64,000 nucleotides of DNA from Arthrobacter terrae (lineage in GTDB: Bacteria > Actinomycetota > Actinomycetes > Actinomycetales > Micrococcaceae), in the NCBI RefSeq assembly GCF_015708085.1, contig NZ_JADNYM010000001.1, positions 1 to 64,000 of the forward strand, given 5' to 3'. Under the pieces are notes generated by a model, which saw only the letters and a program-made list of their open reading frames with translations, made no database searches and was not told the DNA's origin. Made by a program: the position numbers and the translations under genes. Position 1 is the stretch's first letter, and every line of letters begins with the position of its first letter. This document shows positions 45,087 to 54,434 of this stretch, one piece after another.

Positions 45087-45707
45087 ATGGCTAAATTCTT
45101 TGACGTCCATCCGGAAGATCCTCAACCGCGCGCGATCGCACAGATCGGAGATCTCCTCCGATCCGGCGGACTCATCGCCTACCCCACGGACTCCTGCTAT
45201 GCCCTCGGCGCGCAGTTGGGGAACAAAGCCGCGCTGGAGCGGATCCGGGCGATCCGTCATCTTGATGACAAGCACCACTTCACACTGGTCTGCAAGGACT
45301 TCGCCCAGCTGGGGCAATTCGTGCACATCGACAACGACGTGTTCCGCAGCATCAAGTCCGTCACGCCGGGCAGCTACACCTTTATTCTGCCTGCCACCAA
45401 AGAGGTCCCGCGCCGCCTCCTGCACCCGAAGAAGAAAACCGTTGGTGTCCGGATTCCCGGCACCAAGATGGTGCAGGCCCTGCTGACTGAGCTGGGAGAA
45501 CCGCTGCTTTCGAGCACCCTGCTGTTGCCCGACCAGGAGCAGCCGCTCACCCAAGGCTGGGAAATCAAGGAAAGGCTCGACCACGAGGTGGACGCGGTGA
45601 TCGAATCCGGCGACTGCGGCGCCGAACCGACAACCGTTATCGACTTTTCCGGGGGCACCGCTGAGATTGTTCGACGCGGGACCGGCGACCCCTCCCGGTT
45701 CGAGTAA
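45087..45707 (+). CDS. yciO: YciO-like Sua5/YrdC-domain protein
   Basis: This 206-residue protein has the YrdC fold and matches YciO closely in pattern: start FFDVHPEDPQPRAIAQIGDL, YPTDSCYALGAQL, the segment HFTLVCKDFAQLGQF, TPGSYTFILPATKEVPRRLL, and GVRIPGTKMVQALL. YciO is a paralogue of the tRNA threonylcarbamoyladenosine synthase TsaC/Sua5, with weaker or different activity. It stands alone between divergent sigma and convergent CotH genes. Confidence 0.9.
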   Translation: MAKFFDVHPEDPQPRAIAQIGDLLRSGGLIAYPTDSCYALGAQLGNKAALERIRAIRHLDDKHHFTLVCKDFAQLGQFVHIDNDVFRSIKSVTPGSYTFILPATKEVPRRLLHPKKKTVGVRIPGTKMVQALLTELGEPLLSSTLLLPDQEQPLTQGWEIKERLDHEVDAVIESGDCGAEPTTVIDFSGGTAEIVRRGTGDPSRFE

Positions 45708-45724
45708 CCAAAAGGGGCCCTTAG

Positions 45725-48700
45725 CTACTTCGTCCCTCCTGCCCAGAGATCATCGAAAGTGACTGTGAGCGGGGTGGGAGTGCCGGTAGTACTGAGATAG
45801 CTGTAGAGCCCGATTGCCCCGGCGGCCTGGAACCCTGCAGTGGAATCGGTCGTCGCCAGCTGCCAGTTCGCAGGTTCCGTGGTTCCGGTTTTCCAGACCT
45901 TCGCCTGGAGGGTGGTCGGGGAGGTACCGGTCACCTGCAGCCGGACCTGGAGCCGGTCACCGGAGTTGAAGGTCAGACCGGAGATGGTGGCCGACTTCAG
46001 AATCGTATCTGTATTGCGTTGCAGGTTCAGCTGCACCGTTCCGGTGGAACTGACCACGACACGGGCGCCGTAAGTATTGGTGCCCACGCGCCGGCCGATT
46101 AGACCCGCGTAGATACTGCTCGCCGTTGGCCTGTTGAATCCGATAGTGGCCCGCACCTCCGTATCACTGGAACTGACCCCGTTGAGGTAGGCATACCGGT
46201 TAGATCTAGCCGGGCTCGCGATAGTGGCCGCGCCGCCTTTGACCGCGAAGTCTCCGACTGCACCGGAGATCGTCCAGGGGCCTCCGGTATCGGCCGTTCC
46301 CAGACCGCCGCTGACCGTGCGGTTGAACGCGTCCTGCGCCAGGGGCACCGCGACCGGCGGCGGACCGCCGGTAACAGTAACCGGATGATTGACAGTTCCC
46401 GTGGCGCCTCCGTTATCGGTGACGTTCAACGTGACCGTATAGGTTCCGGCGGTCGCATAGCTGTGACTGGCACTCACGCCGGTCCCGGTACTGCCGTCAC
46501 CGAAGTTCCACGCGTACGAAGAGATTGTGCCATCCGGATCCTTCGAAGCCGACCCGTCCATGCTGGCCGACAACGCGTTCACACTGGACGTGAACGCCGC
46601 AACCGGCGCCACATTCACCGGCGGCGGGGTGCTCGCGACAGTGACCTGATGGTTCACCGTTCCCTTAGCGCCGGCATTGTCCGTCACCGTCAGCGTGACC
46701 GTATAGCTGCCGGCCGCGGCGTAGGTGTGGTTCGCGCTCAGGCCGGTCCCGGTACTGCCGTCACCGAAGTTCCACGCGTACGAAGAGATTGTGCCATCCG
46801 GGTCCTTCGAAGCCGACCCGTCCATGCTGGCCGACAACGCGTTCACACTGGACGTGAACGCCGCAACCGGCGCCACATTCACCGGCGGCGGGGTGCTCGC
46901 GACAGTGACCTGATGATTCACCGTTCCCTTAGCGCCGGCATTGTCCGTCACCGTCAGCGTGACCGTATAGCTGCCGGCCGCGGCGTAGGTGTGGTTCGCG
47001 CTCACGCCACTTCCGGTACTGCCGTCACCGAAGTTCCACGCGTACGAAGAGATTGTGCCATCCGGGTCCTTCGAACCGGACCCATCCATGCTGGCCGACA
47101 ACGCGTTGACACTGGACGTGAACGCCGCAACCGGCGCCACATTCACCGGCGGTGCCGTGTCGGCCGTGTTCGCCAGACCGGGCGTACCGCCTGTGGTTGA
47201 AGCCGCCCGCCAACTGGCCGCCACGGCATTGTCCGCGCTCGGCGATACCAGCTCAAGTGAAGGGCCTGTGCCATCGGCTGCGGCCGGCCAAGGTGCCTGG
47301 TTGGAATAGGTCACCGAATCGACCGTCCGGGTCGCGTCGCGGAGCACAACCGCCTCACCCGCGTCATCGAGAGAACCGGTGAACTGGCCTCCAACCAATC
47401 GGTTCGCACCGGTGTAGGCCTGGCGGAAGGCCTTGTCGTTCGCTACGAAAACAATCCGGCCACCGGCCGGAATCACCGTGCCGGCCTGAATCGTCAATCC
47501 GACGGCGTCGATAGCCCAGCCGGAGATGTCGACCGCGGTGTTCCCCGGGTTGGCGAGCTCGATGTACTCTCCACCGGTTCCCGCCGGATGGTACTGAATC
47601 TCGTTGATGACAACATTGGCGTCGGCCGCCTGCGTAGTCGGCACCGGCTTTCCGGCACCGGTGTTGTTGTTGATCGCGTTGCGGCGGTCGGTCAGGCCGT
47701 TAACGAACGCGCTGCGGGCATAGGCGGGCGTGTATCCCTTCCATTTGGCGTAATTCAGGTTCCAATCCGGCGTCGTCTTGGCCGAGATGGCATCCCAATG
47801 GGCTTCGTATTGACCGGGTGCAAGGAATTGGTCAGCCAGCGTGCGCAACCGACGGTAGAACATCTCCTTGATCTCGGGATAGGCAAGCATCGCCTGGGTG
47901 AAGTGGTTTGATGTATCCGGGGTCAGGAACAGCCCTTTGCCGTCGGAGGCCGCGGTGGTGAAGATCCAGTTCAGATCCCACTGCCACATCTCCCACCGGC
48001 CTGTGCCATCCGTATCCCGTGCCAGCCACCAGTTGTACCAGCCGCTGTCCTGATGCCGGATAATCGAGTTGATCGCCATGTAGTTGACCAGTTCCGGGAG
48101 ATTCACATTCTGGTAAATCCAGGCCTGCTGCGCCGCAGACGGCGGGGCGTCCACCGTGTTGGACAGGGTCCAGACATCGGTGAAGTCCTCAGACTTCCGC
48201 GTCTTCTTAGCAAGCCAGCCCTTTGCCTGAAGCACGGCCGGTGACGTTGTCCGACCCACGCTTCCGCCGATGTCGGCCTTGTAAATCGCCCAGTCCTTCA
48301 CGCCTTGCGCCGCACGCCAGGAGCCGTCCTCAGTTTCCATAATGCGGCCCAGGCTCCAGAACGCCCCGTTGCGTTGCGTCCGCACAGGCACGATGTTCAA
48401 TGCGCGATTGCCTGCGGCCTCAACGGTGGCCCAGCCAACGTCGGCGAAGTTGTCGGAATAGTTCTGCAGTGCGAACGAGTCCAGCGGATAGGGCAGTTGC
48501 CCGGCAAGGTCAAACGTGTAGCCCTTCGGAAGCTCGACCTTCCAGTTCACCTTGGGCTCCGTGCGGGAGGAGTTCCCGCGGACGCTCATCAGTGCGCCGT
48601 CGATGACCTCGCCGTTGTAGGACCACACCGCCGCCCCTTGCACGTCATCCGCGCGGTGATTGGCGAGAATGTCATCGTAGACGGCGTCCTCCATGAACCA

Positions 48701-49654
48701 TTCAATGACGGGGAGCTGGCTGCTGACGGTCGAATTCACCACCACTACACCGCGGTAACGGGCGGAATCGCCCGCCGCCGGTACCGAGTAGGACGTGCCA
48801 GCGGACTTGGCGTCGACCCGGTATCGGATCAGCTTGCCCGCGCTCTGTCCGGGAATCGAAGCGGCGTAGACGCCGTCGCCGGCCCCGCCGGGACTCGCCG
48901 CATCATCGAGGAACGACACCACGACGTCGGCGCCGAACATAACCTTGTAGGTGAGTTGAGCGGTAGAACCGGGCTCGAGCCGGGCCGAGACCACCACCGG
49001 TTGATTGTTGGCCGGACGGGACGGAGCCGCTGTCAGGCCCGCTACGACGGGTGCCGTCCCGCCCACACTGCCATCAATGGAATTCCGGGCCCCGGGCGTT
49101 CCGCCCGCAGCCAAGCTCGCTCCCCAGCTCTGCGGCAAGGACTTGTCTGCCATGAGATCGCGCAGTTCCAGCGAGGGGCCAGTTCCGTCCGGGGCGGTCG
49201 GCCATGGGGCGACGTCCGCGTATGTGACGGTATCCATGGTGGCCAACGCGGCATCCACCAGTGTAACCGTCTCACCGCCGTTGCTCAGGTTCCCGCCATA
49301 TACCGCGTTAGGCGCGAAACCGTAGGTGGTCTGGAACTGTGCAGTGTCCTTAGCCACCACAAGATAGCCCTTCGCGCCAAGCACAGTGCCAGCGGCGAAC
49401 GTTCCCGTCACGCCGGCGCTGAAAGACCATCCGGAGATGTCAACCGGCGCGGCCGTAGTATTCGTCAGCTCAACGAAATCATCCGCGTCAAGGTCGGATC
49501 CGGCGTGGTAATTCAGCTCGGAGATCACTATCGAGCCCGGAACGGCGCCGGGTGCCGCATGCACGGGCCCGGCTATGGATACCACCAAAATGCCTGCCAG
49601 CATCGATGTCGACGCAACAACCGATGTTGCGCGCAAGCCTCTACCTATCGCCAT
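45725..49654 (-). CDS. Giant secreted CotH-kinase/lamin-tail/PKD protein
   Basis: This 1,309-residue protein begins with a signal peptide (MLAGILVVSIAGPVHAAPG). Domains in order: lamin-tail domain (about 38-190), a beta-rich linker, a CotH-kinase domain (about 310-665), a second lamin-tail domain (about 678-830), three nearly identical PKD repeats (about 836-1096) and a C-terminal concanavalin-like domain (about 1100-1309). The kinase domain has SVRGNSSRTEPKVNWKVELP (basic nucleotide-binding residues including Lys372) and EMWQWDLNWIF with metal-binding-type Asp560. CotH proteins phosphorylate proteins in spore coats of Bacillus; the cargo here is unknown. No sortase signal is seen. It is the gene after the secreted metallophosphoesterase on the same strand. 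Confidence 0.9.
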   Translation of the reverse strand: MAIGRGLRATSVVASTSMLAGILVVSIAGPVHAAPGAVPGSIVISELNYHAGSDLDADDFVELTNTTAAPVDISGWSFSAGVTGTFAAGTVLGAKGYLVVAKDTAQFQTTYGFAPNAVYGGNLSNGGETVTLVDAALATMDTVTYADVAPWPTAPDGTGPSLELRDLMADKSLPQSWGASLAAGGTPGARNSIDGSVGGTAPVVAGLTAAPSRPANNQPVVVSARLEPGSTAQLTYKVMFGADVVVSFLDDAASPGGAGDGVYAASIPGQSAGKLIRYRVDAKSAGTSYSVPAAGDSARYRGVVVVNSTVSSQLPVIEWFMEDAVYDDILANHRADDVQGAAVWSYNGEVIDGALMSVRGNSSRTEPKVNWKVELPKGYTFDLAGQLPYPLDSFALQNYSDNFADVGWATVEAAGNRALNIVPVRTQRNGAFWSLGRIMETEDGSWRAAQGVKDWAIYKADIGGSVGRTTSPAVLQAKGWLAKKTRKSEDFTDVWTLSNTVDAPPSAAQQAWIYQNVNLPELVNYMAINSIIRHQDSGWYNWWLARDTDGTGRWEMWQWDLNWIFTTAASDGKGLFLTPDTSNHFTQAMLAYPEIKEMFYRRLRTLADQFLAPGQYEAHWDAISAKTTPDWNLNYAKWKGYTPAYARSAFVNGLTDRRNAINNNTGAGKPVPTTQAADANVVINEIQYHPAGTGGEYIELANPGNTAVDISGWAIDAVGLTIQAGTVIPAGGRIVFVANDKAFRQAYTGANRLVGGQFTGSLDDAGEAVVLRDATRTVDSVTYSNQAPWPAAADGTGPSLELVSPSADNAVAASWRAASTTGGTPGLANTADTAPPVNVAPVAAFTSSVNALSASMDGSGSKDPDGTISSYAWNFGDGSTGSGVSANHTYAAAGSYTVTLTVTDNAGAKGTVNHQVTVASTPPPVNVAPVAAFTSSVNALSASMDGSASKDPDGTISSYAWNFGDGSTGTGLSANHTYAAAGSYTVTLTVTDNAGAKGTVNHQVTVASTPPPVNVAPVAAFTSSVNALSASMDGSASKDPDGTISSYAWNFGDGSTGTGVSASHSYATAGTYTVTLNVTDNGGATGTVNHPVTVTGGPPPVAVPLAQDAFNRTVSGGLGTADTGGPWTISGAVGDFAVKGGAATIASPARSNRYAYLNGVSSSDTEVRATIGFNRPTASSIYAGLIGRRVGTNTYGARVVVSSTGTVQLNLQRNTDTILKSATISGLTFNSGDRLQVRLQVTGTSPTTLQAKVWKTGTTEPANWQLATTDSTAGFQAAGAIGLYSYLSTTGTPTPLTVTFDDLWAGGTK
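46380..47150. repeat. Tandem 264-bp repeats encoding PKD domains
   Basis: Three copies of a 264-bp (88-residue) unit lie head to tail within the CotH gene. Corresponding positions are exactly 264 bases apart (for example GTGACCTGATG at 46641 and 46905), and long stretches are identical between copies. Adjacent direct repeats of this size are prone to recombinational gain or loss of a PKD domain without shifting frame. Confidence 0.92.
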
Positions 49655-49790
49655 TGCTAGGTCCGTTCAAGAAGATGTCAGCCCAGGCACCTTGCCTGCT
49701 GCCCCGCCGCACACGAGTGCTGCGTGGGATGAGTATGGAGCAGTCACAGGTGATTGTCGATGCGTAATACGTACTCTTTTTTTCGACCAC

Positions 49791-52352
49791 TCAGTTAACC
49801 GTGGCGACGGCACCGAGATCAAAGCTCAAATCCGGCGTTGCATGGTAGTTCAGATGGGTCTCCACAGCGATGGTATTGACGCCGTCGACCAGCAGGGACA
49901 GCGGCACGTTGACTGTCACCGGACTGGCAGCGGCTTTCGCCGTGCGGAATCCGGTGGTGGCGTAAGTCCTAAAAGTGATCGGGCCCGTTGGCATACCGCT
50001 CCGGATGACTTCCGTGCCATTGACGTAGACCACTACCCCGTCATCGGCTATCGTCTTCAGTGACAATTTTGATACCTTTGACGCCGTCGCAACGTTGAAC
50101 TGACCGATGAAATAGGCGGCCAGGGGCCGGGTGCTGACAGGACCGGAGACATCGATATTGGTGCCGAGCCCGGCAGCGCCAAAGCCCAGTGTCCCTGACC
50201 CCACGTTCCACGATGACGCGTCATAGCCCCTGTTCTTCCAGGCCGCATCCGGAGCGGTCGGGGCGAAGCGCCAGCTCCACGCTGCTTTCGTCGGCACCAC
50301 GACCACGTCAACTGGACCTGTTGGCGCAGCCACCGTTACGGGAGCCGACATGACACCGGTGGCACCCTGATTATCCGTCACCGTCAGGGTCACAGAATAG
50401 GTGCCCGCTGCCGCGTAGGTATGTGCCGCCGTCGTCCCGGTTCCCTTCGTTTGGTCACCGTAGTCCCAGGCGTACGAGGCGAGGGACCCATCCGGATCCG
50501 AGGAGGCTGAACCGTCAACGGAAGCAGCAAGGCCGGACACACTGCTGGTGAACTTTGCCACGGGCGACTTGTTGGTCACCGGTCCTCCCCCACCTCCGGA
50601 AGTGGTGGCTGTCGCCGTGAGGTCGAAGCTGACGTTCGCTGTCCCGTGGTAGTTCAGGTGGATCTCGGCGGCGATGGTATTGGTCCCAGTTACCAGCAGT
50701 GACACAGGGACGTCAATCACCACCGGGTTTGCGGCGGCAGTTGCAGTATTTGTGGTCGAGGAAGCATAGGTATTAAACGTCACAGGACCTGCGGGCATAT
50801 TGCTTCGGCCCACTTCCGTACCGTTCACGAAGACGACGACGCCGTCATCGGCTACCGTCCTCAGGGACAGTTTGGTCACGGCAGAGGCGTTGTCCACGGC
50901 GAACTTCCTGATGAAGTAGCCGGCCAACGGCCGCGTACCGGGGGTCCCGCTGACATCGATGTTCGTGCCAAGCCCGGCGGATCCATACCCAAGCACCCCG
51001 GCTCCGGATTTCCAGCCTGATGCGTCATAGCCGGGGTTTTTCCACGCTGCGTCCGGGGCCTTGGAATCAAACCGCCAGCTCCAAGCCGATTTTGCAGGAA
51101 CGACGACGGTGTCCTCGCCGGGGCCGGAAGCAACCGCGGCCACCGTGACGGAACCCGTCTTGGATGCCGTCGCACCGTGACTATCGGTCACCGTCAGGGT
51201 TACCGAATACGTGCCGGCGGCAGCGTACGTGTGCGACGGCGAGACACCCGTGCCGGAGCTTCCATCTCCGAAGGTCCAGCTGTATTCTGCCACGCCACCG
51301 GCGCCCGTAGAGCCGGAGGCGTTGTACGAGGCCGACAGGGCGTTGCTCGTGGTGGTAAAGGACGCCACCGGCAGGACCGGATTCCCGAAGGGGACCTGTT
51401 CAACCTGGAGTACGGACGCCGAACTGACGACAGTCACTTTCAGCCACTGCGCCACGTTGGGACCGCCTTGGATCGTGAATCTGGACAGGTTCGGGACCGC
51501 AGTGGAGATGCCGTAGTAGGACAACCAGGTCGACGACGTCAGAGGCTTATCACTGGCGAACGAGTGGGTATCGCCGTTGAACAAAAACACCGGTTTGTTA
51601 TACGCCGAAGCCTCCGAGGCGAGCGCTTTCACCAACGGCCCAAAAGCGGTGCGGTTGGGTGAGCCGGTAAACATGTCGGCCTGCGTCATTAGGACCACGG
51701 CCCTGCTGTTATTGGTTTTCGCAGTTGAAAATGTGCTGTGGATGAGGGCGATATCCGCAATGTTCCGGGCGTCCACTTCCGCCTTTTGCTCCGGAGTGAC
51801 CGCCCTATTGCCTTTCCACCACGCCAAATCATTTTCCGACCCCACAATATGGACTACGCCGAACGTGATGCCCGCCTGGTCCAGCATGACGTTCTCCGGA
51901 TACCCGGGCTGCGCGAGGACGGCGGCGGGGTTTTGGCCAAGGCTCTGCCCGGGTTGTGGGAAGAATACCCGGCGCAGAGCCGCCAGCCGATTCAGCGGGT
52001 CCGCAGCGCCGATGGCAGCGTTGGAACAGTCCGCCCACTCGTTGTCACCGGGGGTGTACAGCAGAGGATCCTCAAATCCATCAAAGGCCGATTTGATGGT
52101 GGCGTAGTAAGAATCAGAGCAGTTAGGCGGCCCGCCGATATCACCCAGATGGGTCACCAGCTGCACCTGCGGATCGGCATTAAGCTGTTCTACCCGCTGC
52201 GGAAACATACTCAGCTGGCTGGAACCATAGGGAATATCACCGATGACGGCAAAGCTAAAAGGCGTCGCCGCCGAACCTGTTGCTGCCACTAATCCAGTGA
52301 TCGCCCCGGCGAAAATGGCCCCGATAATGACCGAAGCAAGACTGCGTTTCAC
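49791..52352 (-). CDS. Secreted metallophosphoesterase with PKD and duplicated modules
   Basis: This 853-residue exported protein has a signal peptide (SVIIGAIFAGAITGLVAATG) and a calcineurin-like metallophosphoesterase domain (about 33-310): Asp39 in VIGDIPYG, THLGDIGG (68-74), TPGDNEW (100-106), and His263 in FLFNGDTHSF. PKD domains follow at about 328-405 and 590-675. A module of about 170 residues is present twice (WSWRFDSKAPDAAWKN and WSWRFAPTAPDAAWKN), resembling galactose-binding-like beta domains. The start is a GTG after GAGGAG. It should dephosphorylate an extracellular substrate. The 136-bp gap to the CotH gene has no gene. Confidence 0.9.
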   Translation of the reverse strand: MKRSLASVIIGAIFAGAITGLVAATGSAATPFSFAVIGDIPYGSSQLSMFPQRVEQLNADPQVQLVTHLGDIGGPPNCSDSYYATIKSAFDGFEDPLLYTPGDNEWADCSNAAIGAADPLNRLAALRRVFFPQPGQSLGQNPAAVLAQPGYPENVMLDQAGITFGVVHIVGSENDLAWWKGNRAVTPEQKAEVDARNIADIALIHSTFSTAKTNNSRAVVLMTQADMFTGSPNRTAFGPLVKALASEASAYNKPVFLFNGDTHSFASDKPLTSSTWLSYYGISTAVPNLSRFTIQGGPNVAQWLKVTVVSSASVLQVEQVPFGNPVLPVASFTTTSNALSASYNASGSTGAGGVAEYSWTFGDGSSGTGVSPSHTYAAAGTYSVTLTVTDSHGATASKTGSVTVAAVASGPGEDTVVVPAKSAWSWRFDSKAPDAAWKNPGYDASGWKSGAGVLGYGSAGLGTNIDVSGTPGTRPLAGYFIRKFAVDNASAVTKLSLRTVADDGVVVFVNGTEVGRSNMPAGPVTFNTYASSTTNTATAAANPVVIDVPVSLLVTGTNTIAAEIHLNYHGTANVSFDLTATATTSGGGGGPVTNKSPVAKFTSSVSGLAASVDGSASSDPDGSLASYAWDYGDQTKGTGTTAAHTYAAAGTYSVTLTVTDNQGATGVMSAPVTVAAPTGPVDVVVVPTKAAWSWRFAPTAPDAAWKNRGYDASSWNVGSGTLGFGAAGLGTNIDVSGPVSTRPLAAYFIGQFNVATASKVSKLSLKTIADDGVVVYVNGTEVIRSGMPTGPITFRTYATTGFRTAKAAASPVTVNVPLSLLVDGVNTIAVETHLNYHATPDLSFDLGAVATVN

Positions 52353-52808
52353 GGTGTCTCCTCGTGCTGCGCGACTGACCTTAGGAGACCTGCTGGCCGC
52401 TAACTGGCTCTGTCCGTCGTGTCATTGCCCCCCGCCCACGGGGCATCACTAAGACTACGTCGGTATCGGCACTCTACAAGTGCTCACTGGCGCTGTCTAC
52501 GCGTAATTATCCGGCCATAATCCCGCAGCCATGAACGAGGTTCATGGCGAGTCCATCCGGGAACACGTCCCCCGCGTGGCGCCCTGCCGAGCCGAGCTCT
52601 TTATGGACCGGGCGCAGGAAATAATAGCAGGAAGTAATACTTGTCGGGATCGACGCCCTGTTGGTTACTACGCCCTGTCGGTTACGACACAGAGCTGCAC
52701 TTGGGCGGACACGGCCGATCAGGATGGGACCTACGCGCCTACCGCCGCGCGGAATGCTGCGCAGCGGTAGGCATAGGCAGGTATTTTCCGGTTTAGACGT
52801 CGGGGCCT
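52353..52808. other. Intergenic region upstream of the metallophosphoesterase gene
   Basis: This 456-bp stretch is the promoter region of the secreted phosphoesterase and the 3' side of the ferritin-like gene. Open frames on the plus strand have no supported start or domain. No RNA hairpin with a T-tract was identified. Confidence 0.5.
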
Positions 52809-53777
52809 CTAGTCATCACCGTCGCGGTCGTTGTCCCCACTGACATTAATGGAGCCATTCACACCGTTGGGGAAAAAGCCGCCCGAGCGCGCGCGATGCC
52901 CCGTCAGATATACGATGTTCAGCACTTGGGCAGTGGTGCGTCCAAAAGCGATCCCGTTGCCATCGGCGGGGACCAGGTTTGCCACCCCGTTGAGAATAAT
53001 AGGCTGATCGTCATCCGGCCGACCGTCGACGGTGTCGCGCAGATCCGAAATGTTCACCGTGGGTGCCGCCAGACCGAGCCCGTACAACGTTGTCCTGATG
53101 ACGGCTGCATGATAGGCCTCCACCGCCAGAATGCCGGCTGCCGCATCAAGGTAGGTCTTGTTATTGATCAGCGGCGCCGCGCCCTTATATGCAGTCACTC
53201 CCACATCCTCAAATACAAAAGCTGCCAGCAGGAAAGTCTGCTCGCTGGCGTAGACGTCGAACTTCTGACCCTTCTTAATCAGACCGGCGGCGACCGCTGC
53301 GGCGGCAAAACTGTCATCGATGTTGATCGCCGGCCGCGACACGGCCGCGCCGCCAAGTGCGGAACGCAGAAAGGTAACGTGGGCCTTTTCATCGCCGGCT
53401 ATTTCCTGCGCGAATTGGCGGATGGCGGGGGTCTTGAACGGCACTGTGTGGCCACCGCTCACCCCGCCCCGCCGTCCGGTACCTCCGGTGAGGTTATCGG
53501 GCAGACCCTGCCCCGTGGTCGCCCGGAGGTAGAACTCGGCTTCCAGGTATTCCAAGTTCAGCGCGAAATTCAAGATCGCGGCATCGCTTGGTGCTGTGGC
53601 ATCCGTGCTAGCTGTAGTGGCGTCGGAGGCATCGGCCATTCCGGCGGTGCCCGCCACGAGGGCCGCAGCGCCAACACCTAATCCGGTCAACCGGGCGGCT
53701 CTGAGGAAATTGCGCCGATCGGTAGGGTTTTCTGCGCTTCTGTTAATTGCGGCAGTGATAAATTTCTGGTCAAACAT
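52809..53777 (-). CDS. Tat-exported ferritin-like, desiccation-related protein
   Basis: This 322-residue protein has a Tat-type leader ([33 protein letters not shown]) and a ferritin-like four-helix domain ([80 protein letters not shown]). Glu and His residues of a possible metal site sit in each helix. It resembles plant/bacterial desiccation-related proteins (PCC13-62 type). The tail is acidic and polar. AGGAG lies upstream of tandem ATGs; 53777 is spaced better than 53780. It is likely exported folded, perhaps with bound metal. Confidence 0.87.
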   Translation of the reverse strand: MFDQKFITAAINRSAENPTDRRNFLRAARLTGLGVGAAALVAGTAGMADASDATTASTDATAPSDAAILNFALNLEYLEAEFYLRATTGQGLPDNLTGGTGRRGGVSGGHTVPFKTPAIRQFAQEIAGDEKAHVTFLRSALGGAAVSRPAINIDDSFAAAAVAAGLIKKGQKFDVYASEQTFLLAAFVFEDVGVTAYKGAAPLINNKTYLDAAAGILAVEAYHAAVIRTTLYGLGLAAPTVNISDLRDTVDGRPDDDQPIILNGVANLVPADGNGIAFGRTTAQVLNIVYLTGHRARSGGFFPNGVNGSINVSGDNDRDGDD

Positions 53778-53983
53778 CATCGTTCTCCTGGGATCGTTGA
53801 AACAGCGAGTCCCCAGCTGGGGAAACTGTACGCCCCCCGTTCGCCAAACGGAAGGGTGCGGCCATCGGGAACGGGTCTCCTCCACGGCAGAAATTTCGGC
53901 CGCGATTGTCCACATCTCGTTGATACCGGGTTCCGGATGCCTTCGCCGAGCGGCAGTCTCTTCCTTAGGAAAGGAGAAGCATC

Positions 53984-54082
53984 ATGGAAGAAGCATCCGA
54001 CGAGCAACCCTCGATAGTTGCCGAACTCGAGAACCAACTACGTATGCGGGTCCACGATATTGACTATGCGCAGCCTGGGTGA
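53984..54082 (+). CDS. Possible 32-residue small protein
   Basis: A strong AAGGAG seven bases before the ATG at 53984 leads to a 32-residue acidic frame (start MEEASDEQPSIVAELENQLR, end VHDIDYAQPG). It diverges from the ferritin-like gene. The helix-forming centre and the good ribosome-binding site support translation, but there is no known family. Confidence 0.5.
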   Translation: MEEASDEQPSIVAELENQLRMRVHDIDYAQPG

Positions 54083-54434
54083 ATGCATGGCGTGCTATGT
54101 ACAGAGGATGCTTAATTTTGGCTGTCTCGGGCTGCGCTGGGCGACTCTCTATCGCGATCGAACGGCTCCTAAGGCCACGGCACTGACGTTGCCTCGGCAG
54201 GATGGGAGCATTCTGCGATTGCGCGATTTTCCTCAACGTTTACGAGCCGAACCCGGAGCACTTTGAACTCGATCAGGACGGGGGGATCGTTGATCAGCCC
54301 AGCCCGCTCTGCCGAGGTGTCCGGCAGGGGTCGGTCCAGCCGTGCGGACTGTGGTTGCCCGTACGAAGATAGAGCGAGGGCACAGGTGACGGGCCAGGGT
54401 GCGCCGGTAGTTGGGGAGCTAAAAGGTTCTGTGG
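54083..54434. other. Region with no recognised gene
   Basis: Frames on the plus strand are open for up to about 80 codons but have no ribosome-binding site and mixed composition. No repeat or RNA gene was recognised between the small ORF and the uridine-kinase-like gene. Confidence 0.5.

Noticed and set aside
48305-49660. Long open plus-strand frame opposite the CotH gene
   Set aside because: It is an antisense shadow of the CotH-kinase gene, without a ribosome-binding site or recognisable domain.
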